A stretch of 8,649 nt of DNA, taken from assembly GCA_964527265.1 (NCBI GenBank), contig CAZGOM010000220.1, positions 1 to 8,649 of the forward strand. Direction: 5' to 3'. The translations under genes and the position numbers were made by a program. The stretch is from CAZGOM01 sp964527265. Its GTDB lineage: Bacteria > Planctomycetota > Phycisphaerae > Phycisphaerales > Phycisphaeraceae. Each line of letters begins with the position of its first letter. Position 1 is the stretch's first letter. The notes beneath the pieces are model-generated. The model worked only from the letters and a program-made list of their open reading frames with translations. It was not told the origin of the DNA and ran no database searches. Of this stretch, positions 1 through 5,693 are shown piece after piece.

Positions 1-14
1 TAGAGGGTGGACAT
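1..14 (-). CDS. First codons of the next structural-module gene, cut by the window edge
   Basis: An ATG at 12-14 follows the LamG-like gene's TAG without a gap (TAGATG), the same junction seen at 2317-2322. The visible codons read Met-Ser-Thr-Leu. GGGG lies six bases upstream as a weak ribosome site. Only four codons are visible, so the product cannot be named. Confidence 0.45.
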
Positions 15-830
15 CTAGTACCCCGTCACCGTCCAGCCGAGCGCCTCGAGCAGCGTGCGGACCTCGGCATCCGAGAGCTCGGCCGCCGACCCTGTGAAGC
101 ACGTGGCGTAGAGGATCTGAATCCCCGCGGACGCGGTGACCGCGCCGCCGAAGTTGATGAGGGCCGCGCCGCCCGACGGAGTGGCCCAGGCGTGAGAGAA
201 CACCTCCTGGTCCGTGTACACCTTGTGCTCGCTGTTCGCCCGGTCGACCTTGAGGACCACGGGGCGCACCGCCGACGTCCCAGGGTCTTGGGTGCCGTCG
301 GTGAAGGTCCCGTCGCTGTTGCGCCGCGCGCGGTAGAGCGGCCCTGCGACCGCCTGGATGTTTCGGTGGCTCACCGACGAACCCAGACCCATCACGTCAC
401 GCGCAGCGGTGGGGACGGCCGTGAGCTTGAGGTACGCGAGGAACAGGTGGGACGTCGTGGTGACGTTGCCGAGGCTCGAGGTGTTGAAAAACCAACTGCC
501 CGAGTTGGCGCCAATCTGCACGGCAAGCCGCGACCACCCGCTCACGGACGCGGCGTGGCTGGGCGAGTTGCCGGCCGTGAGAGTGTGGCCCCCGATCGAG
601 TCGGCGAGATCGCCGCTCGGCTCCTGGCAGAGCCACAGCGCCGACGGCGAAGCGATTCCAGCAGCGGAGGCGACGTCGCCCCACTCCGTCGCATCCGCCG
701 GCACGCCCTTGCCGCTCGTCGCGTCGACGGACCAGGTGATCGCGGTGCCCTCGACGAAGCGCGACAACACGCCCGCGCCGAGCAGCGACATGCCGCTCGG
801 CGGGTTGAGGAGGCCGTCGTGGAGGAACAC
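15..830 (-). CDS. LamG/concanavalin-like virion protein, possible fibre or surface protein
   Basis: This 271-residue protein (258 if it starts at ATG 791) resembles a laminin-G/concanavalin-type beta-sandwich, a sugar-binding fold common in phage fibres and surface decorations. A short N-terminal region (1-60) leads to the fold. Residues 64-82 (ALWLCQEPSGDLADSIGG, then HTLTAG) match the opening strand with a D-x-S/G calcium-site style. Later strands include WSRLAVQIG (99-107), SHLFLAYLKL (127-136), VVLKVDRANSEHKVYTDQEV (191-210) and the closing IQILYATCFTGSAAELSDAE (237-256), which has the usual LamG ending of a strand followed by 'L(S)-xAEV'. It would act outside the cell in receptor binding or head decoration. 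It sits after putative connector genes rather than with a tail module, so the exact place in the virion is open. Stop TAG abuts the next ATG. Confidence 0.68.
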   Translation of the reverse strand: MFLHDGLLNPPSGMSLLGAGVLSRFVEGTAITWSVDATSGKGVPADATEWGDVASAAGIASPSALWLCQEPSGDLADSIGGHTLTAGNSPSHAASVSGWSRLAVQIGANSGSWFFNTSSLGNVTTTSHLFLAYLKLTAVPTAARDVMGLGSSVSHRNIQAVAGPLYRARRNSDGTFTDGTQDPGTSAVRPVVLKVDRANSEHKVYTDQEVFSHAWATPSGGAALINFGGAVTASAGIQILYATCFTGSAAELSDAEVRTLLEALGWTVTGY

Positions 831-832
831 GG

Positions 833-1753
833 CTACTTGCTCCACACGGGCAGGCTGCGCGCGCGCGCGCCGGCCCCGGTGTTCGCCGCGTCGACCGGCA
901 CCTTCGGTTCGGCGATCAGCTGCTGGTAGCGCTGCGCGTACAGGTCGCGCGCGATCGTCACGCCGTCGAGGTTCCCGCCGCCGGCGATCACCTGGTTCTG
1001 CACCGCGAGCAGGTTCGCCTTGAGGATGAGCAACTCGCGCAGCACCTGCGTGTCGCGGATCCGGTTCAGCACCTTCGCGTCGCCGAGCGCGTCCATCTTC
1101 ACGGCGTCGAGCGCGTCGACGATCAGCGACGCGCCCTGGTTCGCGCGGTGATCGGGCGGCAGCCGATCGATCCAGCCGGGGAAGCGGTTGTCGATGTCGC
1201 GCGCGGTGACCAGCGAGCTCGCGCGGTACCGCACCAGATCGAAGTACGTGACCGCGACGGTCGGCGTCTCCGCGGTGTACGTCCACCGCACGCGGTAGCT
1301 CGCGCCGAGCCCGCCGCTGCTCAGCTTCGCGAGATCCGCGACCCACGTCGGATCGAGCGCCGCCGTGATCCGCACGCCCTCGAAGGTCGCCCCCGCCGCG
1401 TACTCGTTCACGATCGGGCGCTGCAGCACCACGCGCGTCCCGACGATCGCGATCACGTCGACGCGTTCGGCGAGCCCCGTCTCGGTCGACGTCACCAGGT
1501 ACGCGCCGCCCTTGGCGATGCCGGTCCCGGCCGCGAGCTCGAGCTCGGCGACCCCGACGAACGCATCGTCCGCGAGCGTCGTGCTCACCGCGTCGACGGC
1601 CGCACCGCCGCTGATCGCGAGCTCGGCCGTGCTGTCGTCGCCGGCCTCGAGGCGGAACACCTGCACGCCCGGCGACGTCGGCCGCACGAGCTCCGTCGGG
1701 TCGAGCACCAGGTGCTGACCCGTCACGCCGAAGAGGATCTCGGCGTGGCGCAT
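833..1753 (-). CDS. Two-part virion protein: beta-rich N-terminus, helical C-terminus; possible neck protein
   Basis: This 306-residue protein has no family name I can give. Residues 1-175 look beta-rich: LVLDPTELVRP, FRLEAGDDSTAEL, AYLVTSTETGLAERVDVIAI and RVRWTYTAETPTVAVTYFDL (154-173). Residues 180-285 look helical: TARDIDNRFPGWIDRLPPDH (183-202), a long helix ASLIVDALDAVKMDALGD (208-225), QVLRELLILKANLLAVQNQ (236-254) and ARDLYAQRYQQLIAE (268-282). The second half resembles the pattern of head-tail adaptor proteins, with long alternating helices ending in an A-x-x-L-Y-x-x-x-Y segment. The first half may be an added beta domain. This is inferred from secondary-structure appearance. The ATG at 1753 follows the previous TAG by two bases without a clear ribosome site. 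The 3' end contains a (GC)7 run encoding ARAR. Confidence 0.68.
   Translation of the reverse strand: MRHAEILFGVTGQHLVLDPTELVRPTSPGVQVFRLEAGDDSTAELAISGGAAVDAVSTTLADDAFVGVAELELAAGTGIAKGGAYLVTSTETGLAERVDVIAIVGTRVVLQRPIVNEYAAGATFEGVRITAALDPTWVADLAKLSSGGLGASYRVRWTYTAETPTVAVTYFDLVRYRASSLVTARDIDNRFPGWIDRLPPDHRANQGASLIVDALDAVKMDALGDAKVLNRIRDTQVLRELLILKANLLAVQNQVIAGGGNLDGVTIARDLYAQRYQQLIAEPKVPVDAANTGAGARARSLPVWSK
840..843 (-). promoter_or_regulatory. GGAG ribosome site supporting a GTG start at 830
   Basis: GGAG lies 9 bases before GTG 830, inside the last codons of the preceding gene. The alternative ATG at 791 has no Shine-Dalgarno site and would leave a 41-base gap, unlike the neighbouring junctions. 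Confidence 0.55.
857..870. repeat. (GC)7 dinucleotide run
   Basis: Seven uninterrupted GC units (14 bases), alternating purine-pyrimidine, lie near the 3' end of the 306-residue gene, in the segment encoding AGARAR. Such a run can form left-handed DNA and can slip during replication or sequencing. A change of one unit (2 bases) would alter the last 10 or so residues and the stop. Confidence 0.75.
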
Positions 1754-1755
1754 GG

Positions 1756-2319
1756 CTAGCCGATCACCAGCTTGGTGGGCGCGTCCTTGCGCCAGTCCCC
1801 GAACGCGACGTTGCTCGCCTCGAGGAGCTCGTACAAGTCGAGCATGAACTGCTGCTCGTAGCGCTCCACGAGATCCAGCCGCCCGCCGCGGTGGGCCTCG
1901 ATCGCCTTCACCTTGAAGAATAGCGCCGCCTGCGTGCGGGTCGCCCAGGAGGGCGAGCCGAGTGGGCCGTTGTCGCGCTTGGACAGCAGCAGCTCGATGC
2001 GCGGCTGCGCGTGCGCGAGCACCGCCTGCTCGAACTCGGTCGCCGAGCGATACATCGGCCCGGCGGGGGCCCGATCGATCGTGTACTCGCGATCGTCGAC
2101 GACCTTCGTCGTGGTCTCGGGCCCGATGGGCGCTTGCACCGCGGGACCTGGCGCGCGGGGTCGATCGGCGTGCTCCTTCTCGAGGCGCTCGATCACCGAT
2201 GCCGCGAGATGCTGGTTCGCGTCGGCGGTGACCTCGCCCGCGAACCGACGCTGATGGTTCGCCATGTCGGCCTGGAGTTGCTCGAGGCCGTCGACGTAGT
2301 CGCGCTCGGGGGCGTCCAT
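1756..2319 (-). CDS. Unrecognised mainly helical protein, possibly head-tail connector
   Basis: This 187-residue protein is not a family I recognise. The start is secure: AGGAGG (2325-2330) lies five bases before ATG 2319, which follows the previous TAG without a gap. An N-terminal charged helix (about 5-50) is followed by a Pro-rich linker (53-70). A C-terminal helical domain (90-175) holds SATEFEQAVLAHAQPRIEL (92-110), RTQAALFFKVKAIEAHRGG (128-146) and LVERYEQQFMLDLYELLEAS (150-169), and the protein ends in WRKDAPTKLVIG. Helical proteins of this size in this position are often neck or connector components, but the link here rests only on gene order. The next gene starts two bases after its TAG, with no obvious ribosome site, suggesting coupled translation. 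Confidence 0.66.
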   Translation of the reverse strand: MDAPERDYVDGLEQLQADMANHQRRFAGEVTADANQHLAASVIERLEKEHADRPRAPGPAVQAPIGPETTTKVVDDREYTIDRAPAGPMYRSATEFEQAVLAHAQPRIELLLSKRDNGPLGSPSWATRTQAALFFKVKAIEAHRGGRLDLVERYEQQFMLDLYELLEASNVAFGDWRKDAPTKLVIG

Positions 2320-2973
2320 CTACCCCTCCTGCCCCGGGTCGCTCTTGCCGTCACGGGCGCCCGCGGCGCGCGCGGCGCGCATCGCTTGCGGCGTCGCATG
2401 ACGCGCGATCGCCTCGCCGACGCCATCCACCAGCTCGCGGCGCATGCGATCGTACTCGGCGTCGCGCTGCGCGTTGAAGCGCTCGAGGTCGAGGTTGTAG
2501 ATGCGGAGGACCTCGGCCTTGCGCAGGTCCGCGATCTTCTGGAGGTGCTCGCAGCCCCTCTCGCTATTGACGCCGCCGCAGTCGTGCGCGCCCGGCGGTG
2601 GCGTGACGAAGGGGCCGCCCGTGATGTACGCGTACTTCGACGTGTACGGGCAGGCCCACGCGGGGATCGCGCCCGCGAGGAGGAGATCCTGCATCGTCTC
2701 GTTCTCGTACGCGAGCGCGTCGGCGTGCTGCGATGGCACGGACCCGGTGCGCAGCGGGACCTTGTTGGTGCAGCCGTCCGGCATCAGGAAGTAGGCCCAC
2801 TTCGCCGCGGTCGGGATCGAGTCCTCGATCGGGAAGCCACGCGCATCTCGGCCGACGATGCGCGTCGGGTTCGTTGATGCGCGCGTGAGCTCGTAGGTGG
2901 CCGTGCTCTGGCCATTCGGGTTGACGGGGCGGAGCTGCTGGACGACGAAGGGACTCGAGTTCAGGTTCGACAC
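2320..2973 (-). CDS. Unrecognised structural-module protein with Cys/His cluster
   Basis: This 217-residue protein of unknown function starts at GTG. The N-terminal half has motifs such as DSIPTAAKWAYFLMPDG (51-67) and PLRTGSVPSQHADALAYENE (73-92), and looks like a folded alpha/beta domain. The centre holds cysteines at 108 (AWACPY), 132 (HDCGG) and 141 (RGCEH), with His130 and His143, an arrangement that could bind one metal ion. A further Cys lies at 68. From about 145 to 190 a charged helix (LQKIADLRKAEVLRIYNLDL onward, then AQRDAEYDRMRRELVDGV) suggests a coiled coil, and the C-terminus is a disordered Ala/Arg/Gly tail. The location after the putative decoration genes and before likely neck genes suggests a virion or head-assembly role. 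Its TAG directly abuts the next ATG (TAGATG). Confidence 0.7.
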   Translation of the reverse strand: MSNLNSSPFVVQQLRPVNPNGQSTATYELTRASTNPTRIVGRDARGFPIEDSIPTAAKWAYFLMPDGCTNKVPLRTGSVPSQHADALAYENETMQDLLLAGAIPAWACPYTSKYAYITGGPFVTPPPGAHDCGGVNSERGCEHLQKIADLRKAEVLRIYNLDLERFNAQRDAEYDRMRRELVDGVGEAIARHATPQAMRAARAAGARDGKSDPGQEG

Positions 2974-2978
2974 GCGCT

Positions 2979-2984
2979 TCCTTT
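2979..2984 (-). promoter_or_regulatory. Shine-Dalgarno AAAGGA supporting a GTG start at 2973
   Basis: AAAGGA is placed 5 bases before GTG 2973 and overlaps the previous gene's TGA. No ATG exists near this position in frame; the next upstream ATG (3075) would run far into the preceding gene. Confidence 0.75.
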
Positions 2985-3277
2985 CAGGCGATCGGCGTCG
3001 CAGTGATGACGCCGTCGGTAGAGCCGTCACGGAGGACGGCGAGCTTCTCGAACCCGGCCTGCGCGAGCACGGCAACGGGCACGTTGGCTGGCAGGTAGGT
3101 GTTCCCCGCGGTCGACGCCGCCGCGGTCGGGTTCGTCCCGAGCTTGATCCAGCACGGCACGGAGCTCGTGAGCAGGTACGTCGCGCTCGGCAGCGTCGTG
3201 CCGTTCGCGAGCGTGAGCTGCTGCGATGTGTCCGTGGCCGTCGAGACGATGGCCGCGCCTTTGATCACCGGAACCAT
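2984..3277 (-). CDS. Small beta-rich virion protein, possible decoration or head-completion protein
   Basis: This 97-residue protein starts MVPVIKGAAI and is made of short strands and turns with no charged helix. It contains LTSSVPCWIKLGTNPTAAAS (37-56), YLPANVPVAVLAQAGFEKLA (61-80) and a final VLRDGSTDGVITATP (81-95). A single Cys lies at 42. The pattern looks like a small beta-sandwich: a strand carrying a property value, a flexible loop, then strands typical of virion surface or neck proteins. No specific family can be claimed. It is 58 bp after the 211-residue gene and 10 bp before the next, and its TGA overlaps the following ribosome site (TGAAAGGAAG). Together with its neighbour it may coat or complete the head. 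The frame is open 17 codons upstream, but the ribosome site selects ATG 3277. Confidence 0.68.
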   Translation of the reverse strand: MVPVIKGAAIVSTATDTSQQLTLANGTTLPSATYLLTSSVPCWIKLGTNPTAAASTAGNTYLPANVPVAVLAQAGFEKLAVLRDGSTDGVITATPIA

Positions 3278-3335
3278 AGCTGCTGCCTCCATGGCGCGCC
3301 GCGACCTTCGCCGCGGTGCGCTCTGCAAGCGGTGG
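3278..3335 (-). other. 58-bp gap between the 211- and 97-residue genes
   Basis: This short spacer holds the GGAGG ribosome site of the downstream gene and a weak stem CCGCG/CGCGG with an 8-base loop (around 3301-3318). There is no T-run, so it is not called a terminator. No other gene is seen here. Confidence 0.45.
3286..3290 (-). promoter_or_regulatory. Shine-Dalgarno GGAGG fixing the start of the 97-residue gene
   Basis: GGAGG lies 8 bases before the ATG at 3277. The alternative ATG at 3292 is part of the same short stretch, overlaps this site and has only a distant GAAGG, so the shorter protein is preferred. Confidence 0.7.
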
Positions 3336-3971
3336 CTAGAGGACGACCTCGTCCCACTGCGCCTTCACGACGAGCGTGCCGACGCCCGTCGCGCCCATGA
3401 GGATCGCGTTGCGGATGATCACGCCTTCGTCCTTCGCGAGCTCGAGCGGCGAGACGCCCGTGCCCTCGCGCGCGTCGAGGAGCACGCCGGTCTCACCCGT
3501 GATCACCTGCCCGACGGCACCCGCCCAGCCCTGGACGTACCCGAACGGGTTCGCGTCGAGCGTGTGCGTGCCCGCCGTCAGCGCGGCCGCGCCGCCGATC
3601 CGGCACGTGTTCGCGGTGAACAGCGACGTCGCCTGGTCCTTGCGGACCTTGCCCGTGTCCCCGTTCGTCGAGCCCATGTCGAGCGCCGTGCCGGCCGTGT
3701 GCGACGCCGTGTACGTGCGCCCGACGATCGCGTCGTAGCCGATCGCTTGCGCCGTACCGAACGCCGTCGTCAGCAGGAAGTCGACGGCCAGGTAACGCAG
3801 CAGGACGAGCTTGGCCGCGTCGGGGTTGCGCATCGCGAACACGTGGCCCGCGGTCGCGGTGCGCGCCGCGATCGTGGTGAGCCCGGTGCCGGTGGCGGCG
3901 AGGCGGAACTCGCCGAACAGGTTGCTCACGAGCCCTCGCGAGCTCGCCGGAAGCGTGCGGTTGCTGATCAT
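3336..3971 (-). CDS. Virion protein downstream of capsid, possible decoration protein
   Basis: This 211-residue protein is not one I can name. It is Gly/Ala/Thr-rich and looks all-beta. An N-terminal region with a hydrophobic stretch (LVLLRYLAVDFLLTTAFGTA, 55-74) leads to a conserved-looking block with KVRKDQATSLFTANTCRIGG (108-127) and AALTAGTHTLDANPFGYV (129-146). It ends in strands with DEGVIIRNAI (181-190) and VVKAQWDEVV (201-210). That sequence style (KLR..S.., ALTAGTxTLDA, EGxxIR) occurs in hypothetical proteins next to coat genes of many environmental phages, as far as I recall. Position directly after the capsid gene and likely high expression from a strong ribosome site suggest an abundant head protein such as a decoration or cement protein, or a head fibre base. 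The hydrophobic stretch is too polar at its ends to be a clear membrane segment. Confidence 0.7.
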   Translation of the reverse strand: MISNRTLPASSRGLVSNLFGEFRLAATGTGLTTIAARTATAGHVFAMRNPDAAKLVLLRYLAVDFLLTTAFGTAQAIGYDAIVGRTYTASHTAGTALDMGSTNGDTGKVRKDQATSLFTANTCRIGGAAALTAGTHTLDANPFGYVQGWAGAVGQVITGETGVLLDAREGTGVSPLELAKDEGVIIRNAILMGATGVGTLVVKAQWDEVVL

Positions 3972-3979
3972 GACCACGG

Positions 3980-3985
3980 CTCCTT
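3980..3985 (-). promoter_or_regulatory. Shine-Dalgarno AAGGAG fixing the start of the 211-residue gene
   Basis: AAGGAG on the minus strand overlaps the TAA stop of the capsid gene (TAAGGAG). It lies 8 bases before the ATG at 3971 and only 2 bases before the in-frame GTG at 3977, so the ATG is the true start. Confidence 0.8.
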
Positions 3986-4856
3986 ACGCGTTCACCGAGC
4001 GGATGCTCGTGGCGAAGTTGTTGGCGATGACGCCGAACCCGACGCGCGCGAAGCTCGCCCAGATGTTCGCGTCGAGGAGGATCTGGCTCTCGGTCAGCGA
4101 GCTCGGCGTCCGCTTCACGACGTACGCCATCGCCGCGAACTCGGGATCGAGCGACCAGATGCCGCCGAGCCGATCGCCGGTCGACGTCGGGCACAGGCCG
4201 GACGACCAGATGTTGCACCCCATGAACACGCCGCCGTACTGCCCGCCGGCGCCGTTGGGCGAGTAGAACTGCGGGCCGCCCGTCGCGGTGCTCTGGATCT
4301 GCGCCTGCTGCACCTGCTTGAGCTGGTGATCGTGCAGCGCGATCACGTTCTCGCCGCGCGCCTTGTTGACGCGCTGCGAGCCGATCGCGTTCACGAGCGT
4401 CAGCAGCGAGAGCGTGGAGCCCGACGGGCCGACCGTCGCGACGAGCGAGCTGAACAGCGCGGCCCCGGTCGTGTCGAAGTACTCGCCGTAGAGGATGGCG
4501 GCGTCGAGGATGAAGCGCTGCACATACAGCGCGCGCCCGACCACCGAATCCTCCTTGGCACTCTCGGTCAGCGTTCGCGCGAGCCCGACGCGCGCGACCT
4601 GCACGGTCGCGCTGGTCGTGGTGAGCTCGGTCGGCGTGAGCTCCGTGGTCTCGTTCGCCGGGGTGCCGGTCGCGGGGCCCGCCGACTTCACCCAGCGCGG
4701 GAAGCGCGCGGTGTCGGTCGCCTCGGCCGCGATCGACTTGAAGCGGAAGAACGGCGCGATCGTGAGGTTGTCGTACTGGAACGCGGTGATCGCGAGGTCG
4801 ATGACGCTCGCATAGATGGTCCCGGACAGGGACAAGGTCTGAGTTTCTCCGGCCAT
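3984..4856 (-). CDS. Major capsid protein, HK97-fold type
   Basis: This 290-residue protein is the probable coat protein. The call rests on position (directly after the scaffold), length and layout. An N-arm (1-30) is followed by a likely E-loop (35-95, FRFKSIAAEATDTARFPRW then a Thr-rich strand region). A long spine-type helix (about 100-125, AKEDSVVGRALYVQRFILDA) leads to mixed alpha/beta P and A domains. Residues 195-222 are Gly-rich (GAGGQYGGVFMGCNIW) with two cysteines (214, 222). There is no N-terminal delta domain and no capsid protease between portal and coat, consistent with P22-like scaffold-only assembly, though sequence similarity to P22 coat is not evident by eye. The ATG at 4856 has AGAGG (4866-4870) nine bases upstream, lying across the end of the scaffold gene. 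The TAA stop overlaps the next gene's ribosome site. Confidence 0.82.
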   Translation of the reverse strand: MAGETQTLSLSGTIYASVIDLAITAFQYDNLTIAPFFRFKSIAAEATDTARFPRWVKSAGPATGTPANETTELTPTELTTTSATVQVARVGLARTLTESAKEDSVVGRALYVQRFILDAAILYGEYFDTTGAALFSSLVATVGPSGSTLSLLTLVNAIGSQRVNKARGENVIALHDHQLKQVQQAQIQSTATGGPQFYSPNGAGGQYGGVFMGCNIWSSGLCPTSTGDRLGGIWSLDPEFAAMAYVVKRTPSSLTESQILLDANIWASFARVGFGVIANNFATSIRSVNA

Positions 4857-4862
4857 GGTGGG

Positions 4863-5693
4863 TTACCTCTGCGACGGCGGCTTCGGACGCTCGGGCGCCC
4901 CGCTCATCTGGTTGCCGATCGCCCAGAGCTGCTCGAGGTTCTTGCGAACCCCTTGCGGCCCCAGCTCGCGGAGCTGGGCGGGCGTCAGGTTGAACAGGTC
5001 CACGACCCCGTTCGCCGTCGGCAACGAGTGCGGTGACGGCGCGGCGGGCGCGGCGGGCGGGGGCGCGGCGGGCGTCGTCGTCGACGGCGCGCTGGGAGTG
5101 GCCGACGACGCGGGGGGCGTCGCCGGTGCCGGTGCCGACTGGAAGCCGAACTGCGTGACCGCCTCCGCGATCCACGTGCCGAAGTTCTCGGCGGCAACAC
5201 CCTCCGCGCGCGCGAGCCTGAACAGCCGGTTGGTCAGCGCCTCGTTGACCTGCGGGAACCGCACGAGCTCACGCTCGAAGCGGGCACGCTCGCGGTCTTC
5301 GCGGGCATCCGCGCGCAGGTCCGCGATCTGCTCCTCGACGGTCTTCTTCGTCTCGGGCTTCGCGGACGGCGGCGGTGCTGCCGGGGGCTGCGGGGCTTGC
5401 GCCTCGCGGAGCGCTTGCTCGCGACCTTCGCGGCGGGCCTGCGCGACGAGCGCGTTTACCTGCGATTGCGGGAGGTGCTTTTCCTCGCCGCCCGGTGCAG
5501 TGCCCGGTGCGCTCGTCGGTGGGGCCGCCGGCGGGGCCGGTGGCGTGGCAGGAGGCTCGCCACCCGAGGCACCGCCGGCGGCACCGCCGGCGTCCTCGGG
5601 CGCGAGCAACGGGCCGCGCCGAAACGCGCACCCCGACCCTGGGCCGAGGTGCGCTGCGCCGGTGCTGCTCCGTTGGGTGGACTTGATCTTCAT
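4863..5693 (-). CDS. Capsid scaffolding protein
   Basis: This 276-residue protein fits an internal scaffold, which guides coat subunits into a procapsid and then leaves. Its composition is typical: a Pro/Ala/Gly-rich disordered N-terminus (about 30-70), a short helix SQVNALVAQARREGREQAL (77-95) like the conserved motif of phage scaffolds, a Pro-rich spacer, then a highly charged helical or coiled-coil segment (116-160, TVEEQIADLRADAREDRERA onward). A second long Pro/Ala/Ser linker (187-222) leads to a compact C-terminal helix (DLFNLTPAQLRELGPQGV, 232-249), the usual place for coat binding. The ATG at 5693 is chosen for GGGGAG five bases upstream; GTG at 5777 would add 28 residues. It lies immediately before the capsid gene, with a 6-bp gap. 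No protease signature is visible. The linkers are encoded by very GC-rich, repetitive DNA. Confidence 0.78.
   Translation of the reverse strand: MKIKSTQRSSTGAAHLGPGSGCAFRRGPLLAPEDAGGAAGGASGGEPPATPPAPPAAPPTSAPGTAPGGEEKHLPQSQVNALVAQARREGREQALREAQAPQPPAAPPPSAKPETKKTVEEQIADLRADAREDRERARFERELVRFPQVNEALTNRLFRLARAEGVAAENFGTWIAEAVTQFGFQSAPAPATPPASSATPSAPSTTTPAAPPPAAPAAPSPHSLPTANGVVDLFNLTPAQLRELGPQGVRKNLEQLWAIGNQMSGAPERPKPPSQR
5041..5073. repeat. GC-rich triplicated 9-mer with a G-quadruplex motif
   Basis: The plus strand has three exact copies of GCGGCGGGC (5041-5049, 5050-5058, 5065-5073). Within them are four G-tracts of at least three (5046-5048, 5055-5057, 5059-5063, 5070-5072) separated by loops of 6, 1 and 6 bases, which satisfies the usual G3+N1-7 quadruplex pattern. 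It encodes part of the Pro/Ala linker of the scaffold protein. The G-rich strand is the template strand of that gene. Confidence 0.7.
5569..5592. repeat. Two tandem copies of a 12-base repeat in the scaffold gene
   Basis: GCACCGCCGGCG occurs twice head to tail. The unit is four codons, so copy-number change would keep the frame and lengthen or shorten the Gly/Ala-rich N-terminal tail of the scaffold protein (AGGA repeated, around residues 35-42). Confidence 0.6.

Noticed and set aside
1534..1547. Perfect 14-base palindrome CGAGCTCGAGCTCG
   Set aside because: It is explained by the codons GAG CTC GAG CTC for Glu-Leu-Glu-Leu in a coding region; no regulatory meaning is needed.
3972..3977. GTG at 3977 as the start of the 211-residue protein
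   Set aside because: It is only two bases from the AAGGAG site; the ATG at 3971 has ideal spacing.
3099..5036. 645-codon open frame on the plus strand
   Set aside because: It lies antisense to capsid, scaffold and two virion genes, is extremely Arg/Ala-rich and has no recognisable domain. Long antisense frames are expected in such GC-rich coding DNA.
5106..5122. Six-base stem CGACGC/GCGTCG with a G5 loop
   Set aside because: It is internal to the scaffold linker coding region and expected in GC-rich repeats, with nothing to suggest function.
3493..5175. 560-codon minus-strand frame overlapping the capsid gene
   Set aside because: It is an alternative frame of the capsid and downstream gene, made mostly of Arg, Ala and His, and would require a second gene on the same DNA.
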